DNA from: an uncultured archaeon
Lineage (GTDB): Archaea; Nanobdellota; Nanobdellia; Pacearchaeales; GW2011-AR1
Length of the DNA: 32,669 bases
Assembly (NCBI GenBank): GCA_903831045.1
Contig: CAIKWG010000001.1
Span: 1-32,669, forward strand
Reading direction: 5' to 3'
Numbering within the stretch: the stretch's first letter is position 1; each line of letters starts with the position of its first letter. Both the position numbers and the translations under genes were made by a program. Below are positions 1-8,256 of this stretch, piece by piece. The notes under the pieces were generated by a model, which was not told where the DNA came from, ran no database searches, and saw nothing but the letters and a program-made list of their open reading frames with translations.

Positions 1-315
1 AATTATAAAAAAATAACATTCCCTCCTCTGACCCCCAAGGAAATTGAAGAAAAATTAAAAGAGACTAAGGATGAGATGAAAGTAGTTCTAAAATGGAAAA
101 AAGAAAATGAAGCTAAAAAACCAAAAGATAAACGTGCACTTTCATGGAAAACTAGAGAAGCAAATAAAATTCAAAAGAGAATAGACTCTGTAAACGGAAT
201 GTTACTATATTGGAAACTAAGAGTTGAAGGCAAAAGTCATTTTTATGCAAGTATTGAATTAAATGAATACTGGGCTAAACTTAACGGAGTAGAAGAAACT
301 CCATCTGATGACTAA
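1..315 (+). CDS. hypothetical protein, 5'-truncated by window edge (frame is open upstream of the listed ATG at 76)
   Basis: Frame 1 is open from base 1 (NYKKITFPPLTPKEIEEKLKETKDE-MKVVLKW...) to the stop at 313-315; charged/helical protein with no recognised family. Confidence 0.6.
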   Translation, partial: NYKKITFPPLTPKEIEEKLKETKDEMKVVLKWKKENEAKKPKDKRALSWKTREANKIQKRIDSVNGMLLYWKLRVEGKSHFYASIELNEYWAKLNGVEETPSDD

Positions 316-356
316 AATCTTCTTTCCTGAAACTTTATTAACTTATTTTTGTTCTG

Positions 357-1085
357 ATGTTCATGAAAAGAGGAATTAAAAAAAGTAATGTAATTCTTAT
401 TTTGATTCTTGTTTCTCTCTTTACATTAATGATGTTTTCCTATCTTACCGAGGGATTAATATATCAAATAATTAATCTAGATGCGAGTTCTATTGTAACT
501 TTTCTAGACCCTTTTGAAGGCTGGGCCTTTGCAATCTATTTTATTATTATGATTCTTGAAGTGATTTTTGCTCCAATACATCCATTTCCTTTTTATGTTG
601 CAGGAGCAATTATTTTCGGACCCTTGCTTGCAGGGATTATCGCCTGCATTGGTGGGGCTATTGGAGGAGCAATTGCATTTTTTATTGCAAAAAGGTGGGG
701 AAGAAAATATGTTGAAAAATTAGTTTCAAAAGATAAAATAAAAAGATTTGATGAATTCACAGAGAAACACGGGGGCCTTTCAGTATTTTTACTAAGAGTA
801 AATCCCCTAACTTCAACGGATGCTTGGAGCTATGTTGCAGGCGTTTCTAAAATATCATTTTGGACTTTCATGGTAGGAACATTTATAGGTTTAGTTCCTT
901 CTACTTTTCTTCAGACATATATTGGACTTCCAATAAAAGATAATACTCTTCTTTTCAAGCTATTCATGGTGATAATTTTACTTTACTTTTTAATTGCAAT
1001 TTTCCTAATATTCTTTAGAAAGTCTTCTCAAAAAAATCCAGAACACGAGAATCAGGACTTAAAACATAAACGTGGTCATCCTTAA
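357..1085 (+). CDS. VTT/DedA (SNARE-associated Golgi/TVP38-like) membrane protein
   Basis: Multi-TM protein with 'FPFYVAGAIIFGPLLAGIIACIGGAIGGAIAFFIAKRWGRKYVEK', typical of the VTT domain. Confidence 0.8.
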   Translation: MFMKRGIKKSNVILILILVSLFTLMMFSYLTEGLIYQIINLDASSIVTFLDPFEGWAFAIYFIIMILEVIFAPIHPFPFYVAGAIIFGPLLAGIIACIGGAIGGAIAFFIAKRWGRKYVEKLVSKDKIKRFDEFTEKHGGLSVFLLRVNPLTSTDAWSYVAGVSKISFWTFMVGTFIGLVPSTFLQTYIGLPIKDNTLLFKLFMVIILLYFLIAIFLIFFRKSSQKNPEHENQDLKHKRGHP

Positions 1086-2946
1086 ATCTCAGTCCACGAT
1101 AAATCTTCTGAAGTAATTCTCTTTGAGCTTTATCTCTATAAAAACTCCAATAGTGTTGAGGACGAGTTTGCATTAGAATTTTCCAGAAAGCATCATCAAC
1201 ATTTGGATTGGGATATTTAGTAAATACAATTGAGTTACATTCTTCTCCAGGAAAATCAACTCCTCTCGAATCTCTTGTTGAGAAGAGAATATCTATTTCC
1301 CCTTCCTTAAAGTTTCTAATTAATTCTCCTTCTCTGTCCTCATTTTGCATTTCTTTTACTTTTTCGTTTGAAATTAAATTTTGTAAGTTGTATTTGTCTA
1401 TTTCTTCTTCACTTGGTAAATCTTTGAAGGCATTCACATGAACTAATACTGGTTTTTTAGCTATTTTCAAACTTTTATCAAGAGCTCTAAGATACTTTTC
1501 CCTAGAAATCTTGTTATTAGTAAAATTAGCATACTTGCAATCTTCTTCAAGTCCAGTTTTTAAAATATCAACTTTGCCTTGACTCTTAATTTCCGCATCT
1601 ATAATTTTAAAATTTTTTAATCCAAAAATTTCACTTAAAACGCTTTCTGAATGTATTGTTCCAGACATCAAAACGAAAAGTTTATTCTTTTTTACCAATT
1701 CTTCAAATTTTTTAGCAAGATTAGTTGTAACAACATTCAAGTATAAACCATTCTCTTTTTTGAATACAGTGATATAACTTTCATTCATAAATCCTGCAAA
1801 CTCTAGGGCAGTTTCATAAACATCGTATAGATAACTTTCATCATCGGCATTGACCATCCATTTTTCTTTTAGAAAAAGTTTTAGTAAATCATAAACCGCT
1901 GTTCCTCTCAAGGGCAGAATGCCTTTTGTTTTGGCCATATTCTCAATTCTCACATCTCGTTTGATTGAATTAACATAGGCTAGAGCTTCTTCAACTTTCT
2001 TTTGATCATCTCCTTCGGGAACATAATAAACTAGGGCGTTTTGGAGCTTATCCAAATTAATTGTACTCTGATTTGAAAAAGAATCAAGAAATTCATCGCA
2101 TTCATCTATTATTTCTAATTCGGTCTTGGGCTTTCTTCCCAGGGCTGTTTCAAGTTTATATTTCATAGAATTAAAAACAACCACATCCGAATCAATATAA
2201 GAATTAAACTGTTCATAAAAACTACATCCAGGTTTTCTTTTGTGAAAAACACATTTTGAATCTCCAACTCCATCATAGATTTTTCTCTCTTCGGTTCCAG
2301 ATATTTTCATTTCATATTTATCTGGTAGGACCGGACTCCAATAGGGGCAAACGGGAGCAATAGATAATCTTTTTACATCGCTTATTTTTTCAAAATCCTT
2401 AGCATTAACTTTATTGTTTTCTCGTATGTATTCTTTAATTCTATTCCAATTTTTTTCTTTAATCTCTATTTTACATGGAATAAAATTATTCTCTGCAGAT
2501 AAGTCTCCATTAACTAGCTCATTCACCTGATCTCTTTTATGTTCAAAAATATCATGAAGTTTCAAATTAACTTCTTTTTTTATTCTAGGAATTGCTCTCT
2601 CATTGTCTTCTAAAAATTTACATTTATGATTCTTTCTTCCAGTTATTACACTTATCTTTAATTTGGTTCCATCTTTTTTCTTTAGAAATTTTTTGCCTTC
2701 ATAGTCTCTCTTATACTGGTTCTGTAGATTTTTTCCTGGAACAATTACAGAAGTTTTACCAATTTCTTTTGCGAGATGCAACGCAATTGCACTCTTTCCT
2801 GTTCCACAAACTCCTTTGATAAAAATTATTTTATTTCCTTCAGAAATTGCTTGAAGTGTTTCTTTAACAACCTGTTCCTGGTCTTTCCCATTTGAAAAGC
2901 AAAGCGGTTTCAGAAATTTATCCTCTTCATATAACGACCAGACCAT
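1015..2946 (-). CDS. XPD/DinG-like superfamily 2 helicase with putative Fe-S cysteines
   Basis: Walker A 'GVCGTGKSA'; DEAH-box equivalent 'DECDEF'; 'TGRKNHKC', 'CPYW', 'KCVFHKRKPGCSFYEQF' cysteines as in XPD/DinG Fe-S domains; 'LMSGTI' and 'FSTRDSRGVDFPGEECNSIVFTKYPNPNV' C-terminal motifs. Confidence 0.85.
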   Translation of the reverse strand: MVWSLYEEDKFLKPLCFSNGKDQEQVVKETLQAISEGNKIIFIKGVCGTGKSAIALHLAKEIGKTSVIVPGKNLQNQYKRDYEGKKFLKKKDGTKLKISVITGRKNHKCKFLEDNERAIPRIKKEVNLKLHDIFEHKRDQVNELVNGDLSAENNFIPCKIEIKEKNWNRIKEYIRENNKVNAKDFEKISDVKRLSIAPVCPYWSPVLPDKYEMKISGTEERKIYDGVGDSKCVFHKRKPGCSFYEQFNSYIDSDVVVFNSMKYKLETALGRKPKTELEIIDECDEFLDSFSNQSTINLDKLQNALVYYVPEGDDQKKVEEALAYVNSIKRDVRIENMAKTKGILPLRGTAVYDLLKLFLKEKWMVNADDESYLYDVYETALEFAGFMNESYITVFKKENGLYLNVVTTNLAKKFEELVKKNKLFVLMSGTIHSESVLSEIFGLKNFKIIDAEIKSQGKVDILKTGLEEDCKYANFTNNKISREKYLRALDKSLKIAKKPVLVHVNAFKDLPSEEEIDKYNLQNLISNEKVKEMQNEDREGELIRNFKEGEIDILFSTRDSRGVDFPGEECNSIVFTKYPNPNVDDAFWKILMQTRPQHYWSFYRDKAQRELLQKIYRGLRFKDDHVYVLSPDSRVLDFFEKTF

Positions 2947-2987
2947 TTAACGAAAAGAAAATTAGAGATTATAAGGTTTATTGCTAT

Positions 2988-3353
2988 TTATTTTTTCTCT
3001 TGCTTAAAGCTTATAAGAAAGTTATATCCTGGTGTAGATAAAAGAGTTATTTGCTGTTCAGGATCAACAGCTTTAATAACTCCGTTTTTTATTGGAGCAA
3101 TCTTTGATATTAAAGAATTTTTATTTTGAATTAAATATCCTGAAGGAATAATATTAAATGATTGGCTTTCTTCCTTTCCACTAGTAAAAAAAGGGTTGTA
3201 TTCTATTTTTAATTTTGTAGTTGATTCAAGACCAATATTCGAATTTTCTAAAAGACTATCTATCGCCTTGTCATATTTTTCAAAATCTTCTTTAGCATTT
3301 GCAGCATTTAAAGAATATTCAAATCTATTTTTGGGATTATACTCTTCACTCAT
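2988..3353 (-). CDS. hypothetical protein
   Basis: 121-aa ORF, intergenic, with no overlapping competing ORF; no family recognised. Confidence 0.55.
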   Translation of the reverse strand: MSEEYNPKNRFEYSLNAANAKEDFEKYDKAIDSLLENSNIGLESTTKLKIEYNPFFTSGKEESQSFNIIPSGYLIQNKNSLISKIAPIKNGVIKAVDPEQQITLLSTPGYNFLISFKQEKK

Positions 3354-3405
3354 AAAAAAATAGAGTAATCTTGATTTTTAAACATTTATTCTCTAGAGGA
3401 TACAT

Positions 3406-3546
3406 TTATTTCTTCCTATACCAAAAAATTCCAAACATCAAGCCAAGAACAAAAAAGAATTTCCAAGTATCTTGACCCTGTTCTGTAAATAAAATTGCTA
3501 GAAAGGAAAACATTGCAAGCAAACCTATAACTGTTTTATTATCCAT
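3406..3546 (-). CDS. small predicted membrane protein (46 aa), absent from ORF track
   Basis: Manual translation: MDNKTVIGLLAMFSFLAILFTEQGQDTWKFFFVLGLMFGIFWYRKK*; two hydrophobic helices and a basic C-terminus. Confidence 0.55.
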   Translation of the reverse strand: MDNKTVIGLLAMFSFLAILFTEQGQDTWKFFFVLGLMFGIFWYRKK

Positions 3547-3669
3547 TTTTATCGAAGAAATTCTGTTTTTTTAAGAATTGTGGTGAAGGTTAGATATAAC
3601 CGTAGGAAATTTATTTATCCGAATAAGGCATGTAGAAAGATTTAAATATCTTTTTTGGTTTAATTTATC

Positions 3670-4815
3670 GTGGAAGAATTCATTTTAAAGACAACTTCTG
3701 GGGGTGAAAAACTTTTCTTATATTTTCCTTTAGCAATACAAAAACAAATTAATTTTCCTTTTGGAACTTTGATTAGCATTAATATTAAAAAAGAAGGGAA
3801 ATCATCTTTTTTAATAACAAAATATAACTCAATTATTACACTGAAAAAAGATTTAATTAAAGAATTAGACTTAAAAAAAGGGGAGTTAATAAAAATTCAA
3901 TGTGCTAAGATTCTCCCTAGAAAAATATCTCAATCCCCCTTTGTTGAAAATAGCATTGATATGCTCTTTTTTATTCCAAAAATTAGTACTCTTGGAAGTG
4001 AATTTCATTTTGAAATTTTTAAGAAGAATGAAGAGGAATACTTACGTATTGTAGTGATTCATGGGAGAGGTTCATCTTCTCAAATTATTTTAAGAAGATA
4101 TGTTGATCCAAAACTTTTTGGGAGTTTACTTGGGCAAATGCAATCTGAGGGATCAAAAACGAATAATGAATCTTTAGAATTTTGTAATAAAAGTTTATAT
4201 GAACTTGAAGATTTTGTATCATCTCTTACTTATTTCGGGATTAATAAGAAGTTTATTTTTGTTAAATTAGACTATCATCCTTCATTAAAAGATAAAGTAA
4301 AAGATATAGTCAATGATTTTCAAAATAAAATCGGCTTAAAAGTTAATTATATCTGTGAATCTTCTAAAAGCAGAGGAGGTTATGGGTTTAAGATTATTGC
4401 AAGAAATATTGCTATTTCTGAAATTTTTCTTAATGCTCTTAAGCAAATGAGAACTTTTCTGGTTTCTGAAAAATTCGAAGGACCATTTAAGATATTTTGC
4501 GAAAGTTATTTGGCTAAGATTTTATCTGGAGATGGTTCATTTGAAATTACTTCCAAAAATAGAAAAAAATTTCAATCTAGATTATTAATTGCAGATGGAA
4601 AATTAGAATATCTTAAGCATTATGAAATTCTTCTAAAAAAATTTGGATTTAGTCCAAAAATAAATGAAAAGTATGGATACATCCGATCTTTATGCAATCT
4701 AACACTTGCTAAAAGACTATTAGAAATTGGAGCATTCGTAAATAATCCAAATACTCAAAGAATCTTGTCTTTTATAGAAAATAATGAAATTTCATTTAGA
4801 AGAAATGAGTCTTAG
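3670..4815 (+). CDS. standalone LAGLIDADG-like (homing-endonuclease-fold) protein with N-terminal extension; GTG start
   Basis: Two LAGLIDADG-like motifs: 'LFGSLLGQMQSEGSK' and 'YLAKILSGDGSFEI', each followed by an alpha/beta segment ('KHYEILLKKFGFSPKINEKYGYIR'). Confidence 0.65.
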   Translation: MEEFILKTTSGGEKLFLYFPLAIQKQINFPFGTLISINIKKEGKSSFLITKYNSIITLKKDLIKELDLKKGELIKIQCAKILPRKISQSPFVENSIDMLFFIPKISTLGSEFHFEIFKKNEEEYLRIVVIHGRGSSSQIILRRYVDPKLFGSLLGQMQSEGSKTNNESLEFCNKSLYELEDFVSSLTYFGINKKFIFVKLDYHPSLKDKVKDIVNDFQNKIGLKVNYICESSKSRGGYGFKIIARNIAISEIFLNALKQMRTFLVSEKFEGPFKIFCESYLAKILSGDGSFEITSKNRKKFQSRLLIADGKLEYLKHYEILLKKFGFSPKINEKYGYIRSLCNLTLAKRLLEIGAFVNNPNTQRILSFIENNEISFRRNES

Positions 4816-4842
4816 GCATTATCAGTAAACGTAAAAAACAAT

Positions 4843-5136
4843 TTATCCAAATAATGCACTAAGACCTTCTGCTGCAGCTTCTTTCTTCTCTTCTTTTGGT
4901 TTTTCTTCGGCCTTAGCTTCCGCGTGAGCACCAGATCCACCCGCAGGCGCAGCTGCAACTAAACTAGCATTTTCTAATTCAGATGCGATATCTACTCCCT
5001 TCAAACTAGCAACAAGAGCTTTGACTTTTGAGTCATCAACACTTGCCCCAGTAGCTGCAACAACTTTCTTCACATTCCCTTCGCTAACTTCTTGCTCGAG
5101 TTTGTGCAATAAAAGTGCCGCATATACATATTCCAT
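4843..5136 (-). CDS. rpl12: archaeal ribosomal stalk protein P1 (L12ae)
   Basis: 'MEYVYAALLLHKLEQEVSEGNVKKVVAATGASVDDSKVKALVASL', Ala/Gly/Glu-rich hinge and C-terminal 'GLSALFG'. Confidence 0.95.
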   Translation of the reverse strand: MEYVYAALLLHKLEQEVSEGNVKKVVAATGASVDDSKVKALVASLKGVDIASELENASLVAAAPAGGSGAHAEAKAEEKPKEEKKEAAAEGLSALFG

Positions 5137-5138
5137 TT

Positions 5139-5939
5139 TTAATTTTCCTCCCCAGTTTTAGTTTCTGGAGTATGAGTAAATTTTTCTAAAGCTTTTCCTT
5201 GCATGTATGCTTTAGAAAGCATGAACTTAATTGTGTCCTTGCTTGAATAACCAATAGCCACTGCAAATGCAAGTGCTTTACCATAAAGATTTTTCATCTC
5301 AGCAACAGTTGCATCGGAATCAATGTTTAGTTCAGTGTAAATTGTGTTTGAAGTTGCATCAAAAGCACAAACTGGATTGAATCCAATTGTGAAAGGTTTA
5401 ATTCCTAATTTGCTCATAACATCACAAGCTTTTTCAGAAATTTTATCTCCTTTTTTTGTAATAATCTTATTTGCTTTAATCTCAATCTTCCCACCTTGAA
5501 TCATAATCTGAATTCCCAATGCACCAAGTTCACTAATAGCAGGTCCTGGAACTAAATCTGTTGGTCCAGCTTGAATTTCAATATCTTCTGGAGCAATTTG
5601 ACCAGCTTTAGCTTTTGCAGGACTTCTGTTTTTTAATAAATCTGCTGCCAAATCATAAGCGTCTAAATTTGAAAAAAGTAAAGCAAAACTATCTCCCAGT
5701 TTATCTTTCAAAGCTTTTAATTCTGTTTTCTTTGAAGAATCAATTGCAAGATAGGCCAACTTTTTCTTTGGAACCTTAACAACAGCCTTTCCTCTTAACT
5801 TCTTACCTATTTCTTGATATTGTGAAGAGGGAATATTCTTAATTGAAGCAACAAGGATTGTTTTACTAGTATCGAAAAGATTTGTCATTTCTTTAACTGC
5901 CTTAACTTTCACTTCTGAAACATGTTTTTTAGCTACCAT
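5139..5939 (-). CDS. rpl10: ribosomal protein L10 (P0)
   Basis: Archaeal L10/P0-like sequence ('VKVPKKKLAYLAID', 'PAISELGALGIQIMIQGGKIEI'); lies directly upstream of P1. Confidence 0.93.
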   Translation of the reverse strand: MVAKKHVSEVKVKAVKEMTNLFDTSKTILVASIKNIPSSQYQEIGKKLRGKAVVKVPKKKLAYLAIDSSKKTELKALKDKLGDSFALLFSNLDAYDLAADLLKNRSPAKAKAGQIAPEDIEIQAGPTDLVPGPAISELGALGIQIMIQGGKIEIKANKIITKKGDKISEKACDVMSKLGIKPFTIGFNPVCAFDATSNTIYTELNIDSDATVAEMKNLYGKALAFAVAIGYSSKDTIKFMLSKAYMQGKALEKFTHTPETKTGEEN

Positions 5940-5940
5940 T

Positions 5941-6573
5941 TTATCTTATTTTTATTTTTACAGGTTTAGTCATTGTAAATTTAATTTCTAAATTCTTAAC
6001 GTTGTCTCTTTCTTTTGGAAGATGCTTCAATAATTCATTATAGATAGACATCGCATTTTCAACAATCTCTTCATCTTTCATATTTTGTTTTCCAATTGAG
6101 AGTTTTATACTTGGTTCTTTTACCTTAATCTTAACACTTGTATTAATTTTATCTTTTACTTCTAGAATTGATTTTTCATCTGCGTTAAGTAAAATTCCCA
6201 ATTGAGGAGAAGGCATTTTTCCTGATGGTCCCAGAACCTTTCCAAAAACTGTTGCAACCTTTGGCATCAGCTTTGCCTGTGCAATAAAGAAATCATATTT
6301 TCTTACTAATTGTTTTAGTTTATTTTTGTCTGCATAATTTTTAAATTCAGTTTCAGTAATTGTATCGATAAATTGGCTTTTTGTTTCAAAAAATCCTGCA
6401 ACTTTCTTATCTTTTGATTTATGTGGAACCTTAATTAAAAGATTTAATGGACTTTTCTTTACATCAAATTTCTGTAAATTTACTATAAAATCTACTGTTT
6501 GTACAAACTTTCTTTCTTCTGTTTTTCTTAATTCTACCAGTGCTTCTCTCAGTTGTTGTTCTATTTCAGCCAT
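5941..6573 (-). CDS. rpl1: ribosomal protein L1; start corrected to MAEIEQQ (track ORF 5941-6696 is over-extended)
   Basis: L1 motif 'KVATVFGKVLGPSGKMPSPQLG'; Shine-Dalgarno AGGAGG just upstream of ATG at 6573; heads the L1-L10-P1 order. Confidence 0.93.
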   Translation of the reverse strand: MAEIEQQLREALVELRKTEERKFVQTVDFIVNLQKFDVKKSPLNLLIKVPHKSKDKKVAGFFETKSQFIDTITETEFKNYADKNKLKQLVRKYDFFIAQAKLMPKVATVFGKVLGPSGKMPSPQLGILLNADEKSILEVKDKINTSVKIKVKEPSIKLSIGKQNMKDEEIVENAMSIYNELLKHLPKERDNVKNLEIKFTMTKPVKIKIR

Positions 6574-6705
6574 TTTGTTTTTTCCTCCTACATTATGCTT
6601 CTGAAAGCAAAGAAATTTTGCTCCAAAAGATGTAGTTAATTGGATACATTGGAAATACGAAAGGGGTTTATAAAGTTTTTTATAGCTCAATTTCATACTT
6701 TATAG

Positions 6706-7434
6706 ATGAGGTTGAAATTTTTTGACTTGAACTGTTGGTTACTTCCGTTTGGGTTTTCTCGTAAAAATAAATTTAGAAAGGAAGAAATTGTTTCAGCCAT
6801 TCAAAGGAAAAATCCTGATATTGTGGCATTACAAGAAGTTTGGTTGATTAAAGATGTCAATTATTTTAAAGAGCATTTAAAAAAATATCATTCTCTATAT
6901 TCAGACTCTCGACTTTTTAATAAGAGTGGATTATTAACTCTAACAAAAATAAAACCATCAGAATCAAAAAGATTTATTTTTCCTATTGAAAAAAAGAGCA
7001 GTTTTATTGAAAGCTTTGCTTCCAAGGGGGTTCATTCTCTTAATCTAGACTTTAAAGGGAAAAAAATTCATATAATCAACGTTCATTTGTATTTTCCAAT
7101 TAAAAAAGAAGATAAATTAATTGACTTTGCTGAATTGGGATTTCTAAAGAAATTAATAAAAAAGGATACAATTGTGCTTGGCGATTTAAATCTCACGTAC
7201 AAGACAATGAGAAGATGGGGGAAGGGCAATTTTTTTAAATTAGGAAATAGAAAACCAACCTATTCGAGTAATGATCTTTATGCTAAAAAATACGCAGATA
7301 AAAGGAAATTCTTCAGAGATAAGATAGATTACAGTCTTCTTCCAAAAAATTCTAAACTTAAACTTTCGTCTAAACCTATGACTGAGCCAGTCCTTTCCGA
7401 TCACTATGCTGTTGAAGGAACAGTGAGTCTATAG
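6706..7434 (+). CDS. endonuclease/exonuclease/phosphatase (EEP) family protein
   Basis: 'LKFFDLNCWLLP', 'PDIVALQEVW', 'TIVLGDLNLT', 'DKIDYSLLP', 'VLSDHYAVEGTV' are the EEP motifs (N, QE, GDxN, D, SDH). Confidence 0.85.
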   Translation: MRLKFFDLNCWLLPFGFSRKNKFRKEEIVSAIQRKNPDIVALQEVWLIKDVNYFKEHLKKYHSLYSDSRLFNKSGLLTLTKIKPSESKRFIFPIEKKSSFIESFASKGVHSLNLDFKGKKIHIINVHLYFPIKKEDKLIDFAELGFLKKLIKKDTIVLGDLNLTYKTMRRWGKGNFFKLGNRKPTYSSNDLYAKKYADKRKFFRDKIDYSLLPKNSKLKLSSKPMTEPVLSDHYAVEGTVSL

Positions 7435-7439
7435 TTAGT

Positions 7440-7447
7440 TTTATAAA
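7440..7447 (+). promoter_or_regulatory. candidate TATA box of rnpB
   Basis: TTTATAAA about 25-30 nt upstream of the predicted 5' end of the P1 helix of RNase P RNA. Confidence 0.55.
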
Positions 7448-7469
7448 CGGTTTTTGTCTTCTTTTTTTA

Positions 7470-7761
7470 AGCAAGTCGGATAGTTGACTTCGGGGTCCTG
7501 GCATTAAATTGTCAAGAAATAGTTTAATATGATTTCTGGATTCTGAGGAAGGTCCGCACATCACTGGGAAACCAGTCCAATTGGAGTCACCGGGGAAATC
7601 TCGGGTGTCGTGAGGCATAGCTCTGATATAGAGACGAGCGTATTAAGTTACGATGGAACGAACATCTTGACTGATGCAAGGCTTTGAGCCGCGTAGTTGA
7701 ATGTCAACATCTTCAGTTCGAATACGATGAAGAACAGAATGTGGCCTATTTCTGACTTGCT
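7470..7761 (+). ncRNA. rnpB: archaeal RNase P RNA
   Basis: P1 ends pair (AGCAAGUC 7470-7477 with GACUUGCU 7754-7761); conserved 'GAGGAAGGTCCGCAC' at 7545-7559; 3' 'ACAGAATGTGGCCTAT' from 7734; followed by a T-run. Confidence 0.92.
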
Positions 7762-7770
7762 CTTTTTTTT
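7762..7770 (+). terminator. T-tract terminator after rnpB
   Basis: CTTTTTTTT directly after the P1 3' strand; archaeal termination commonly uses oligo-T. Confidence 0.5.
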
Positions 7771-7827
7771 CTAAACATTTAAAAAACTAATTCTCATCTA
7801 ATTTTTGTCTCCTTATTAATACACTCT

Positions 7828-7899
7828 GGGGGTGTAGCTCAGGGGGAGAGCACATGACTGAAGATCATGGTGTCGGGGGTTCGAGTCCCCCCACCCCCA
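7828..7899 (+). tRNA. tRNA-Phe (anticodon GAA)
   Basis: 72-nt cloverleaf: acceptor GGGGGTG/CACCCCC, D-stem GCTC/GAGC, anticodon stem CATGA/TCATG with loop CTGAAGA (GAA), T-arm GGGGG-TTCGAGT-CCCCC, discriminator A; CCA not encoded; no intron. Confidence 0.95.
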
Positions 7900-7980
7900 T
7901 TTATATTTCTTTGTTAAATTGAATACTTTTGAATTTACTCGTAATATTTATAAATAACAATTATCTGATACATATATAAA

Positions 7981-8256
7981 ATGGCAAGAAAAGAGAGGAG
8001 AACAAACGGAGAGAAATTAGGAGTTTCAGGACTTACTTTAGCAATTTCTGCATTTTTCGTTGCTGTATTCACTCCCGTTGCAAGTCTTTTTATGCTAATT
8101 GTTTCATTAATTTTTTCAATAATTCAACAAAGAAATAATCCAAATAAATTAGGAAAGGCTGCATTGATACTTTCAATAATTGGTTTAGTTTTGGTTATTG
8201 CATTTATTGTTGTAATGCTTATATTAATAAGTAAAGGAGCAAGTATAGTACAATGA
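7981..8256 (+). CDS. small membrane protein (DUF4190-like)
   Basis: Two TM helices, 'NPNKLGKAALILSIIGLVLVIAFIVVMLILI'. Confidence 0.6.
   Translation: MARKERRTNGEKLGVSGLTLAISAFFVAVFTPVASLFMLIVSLIFSIIQQRNNPNKLGKAALILSIIGLVLVIAFIVVMLILISKGASIVQ

Noticed and set aside
1208-1441. 77-aa plus-strand ORF (also 2592-2819)
   Set aside because: Entirely antisense to the well-supported helicase gene; low-complexity Ser/Leu/Phe composition typical of antisense frames.
3670-4815. Interpretation as an intein or intron-encoded homing endonuclease
   Set aside because: The ORF is free-standing with its own promoter-like region, and no interrupted host gene is visible on either side.
7376-7618. 80-aa minus-strand ORF
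   Set aside because: Lies antisense to the conserved RNase P RNA; no family resemblance.
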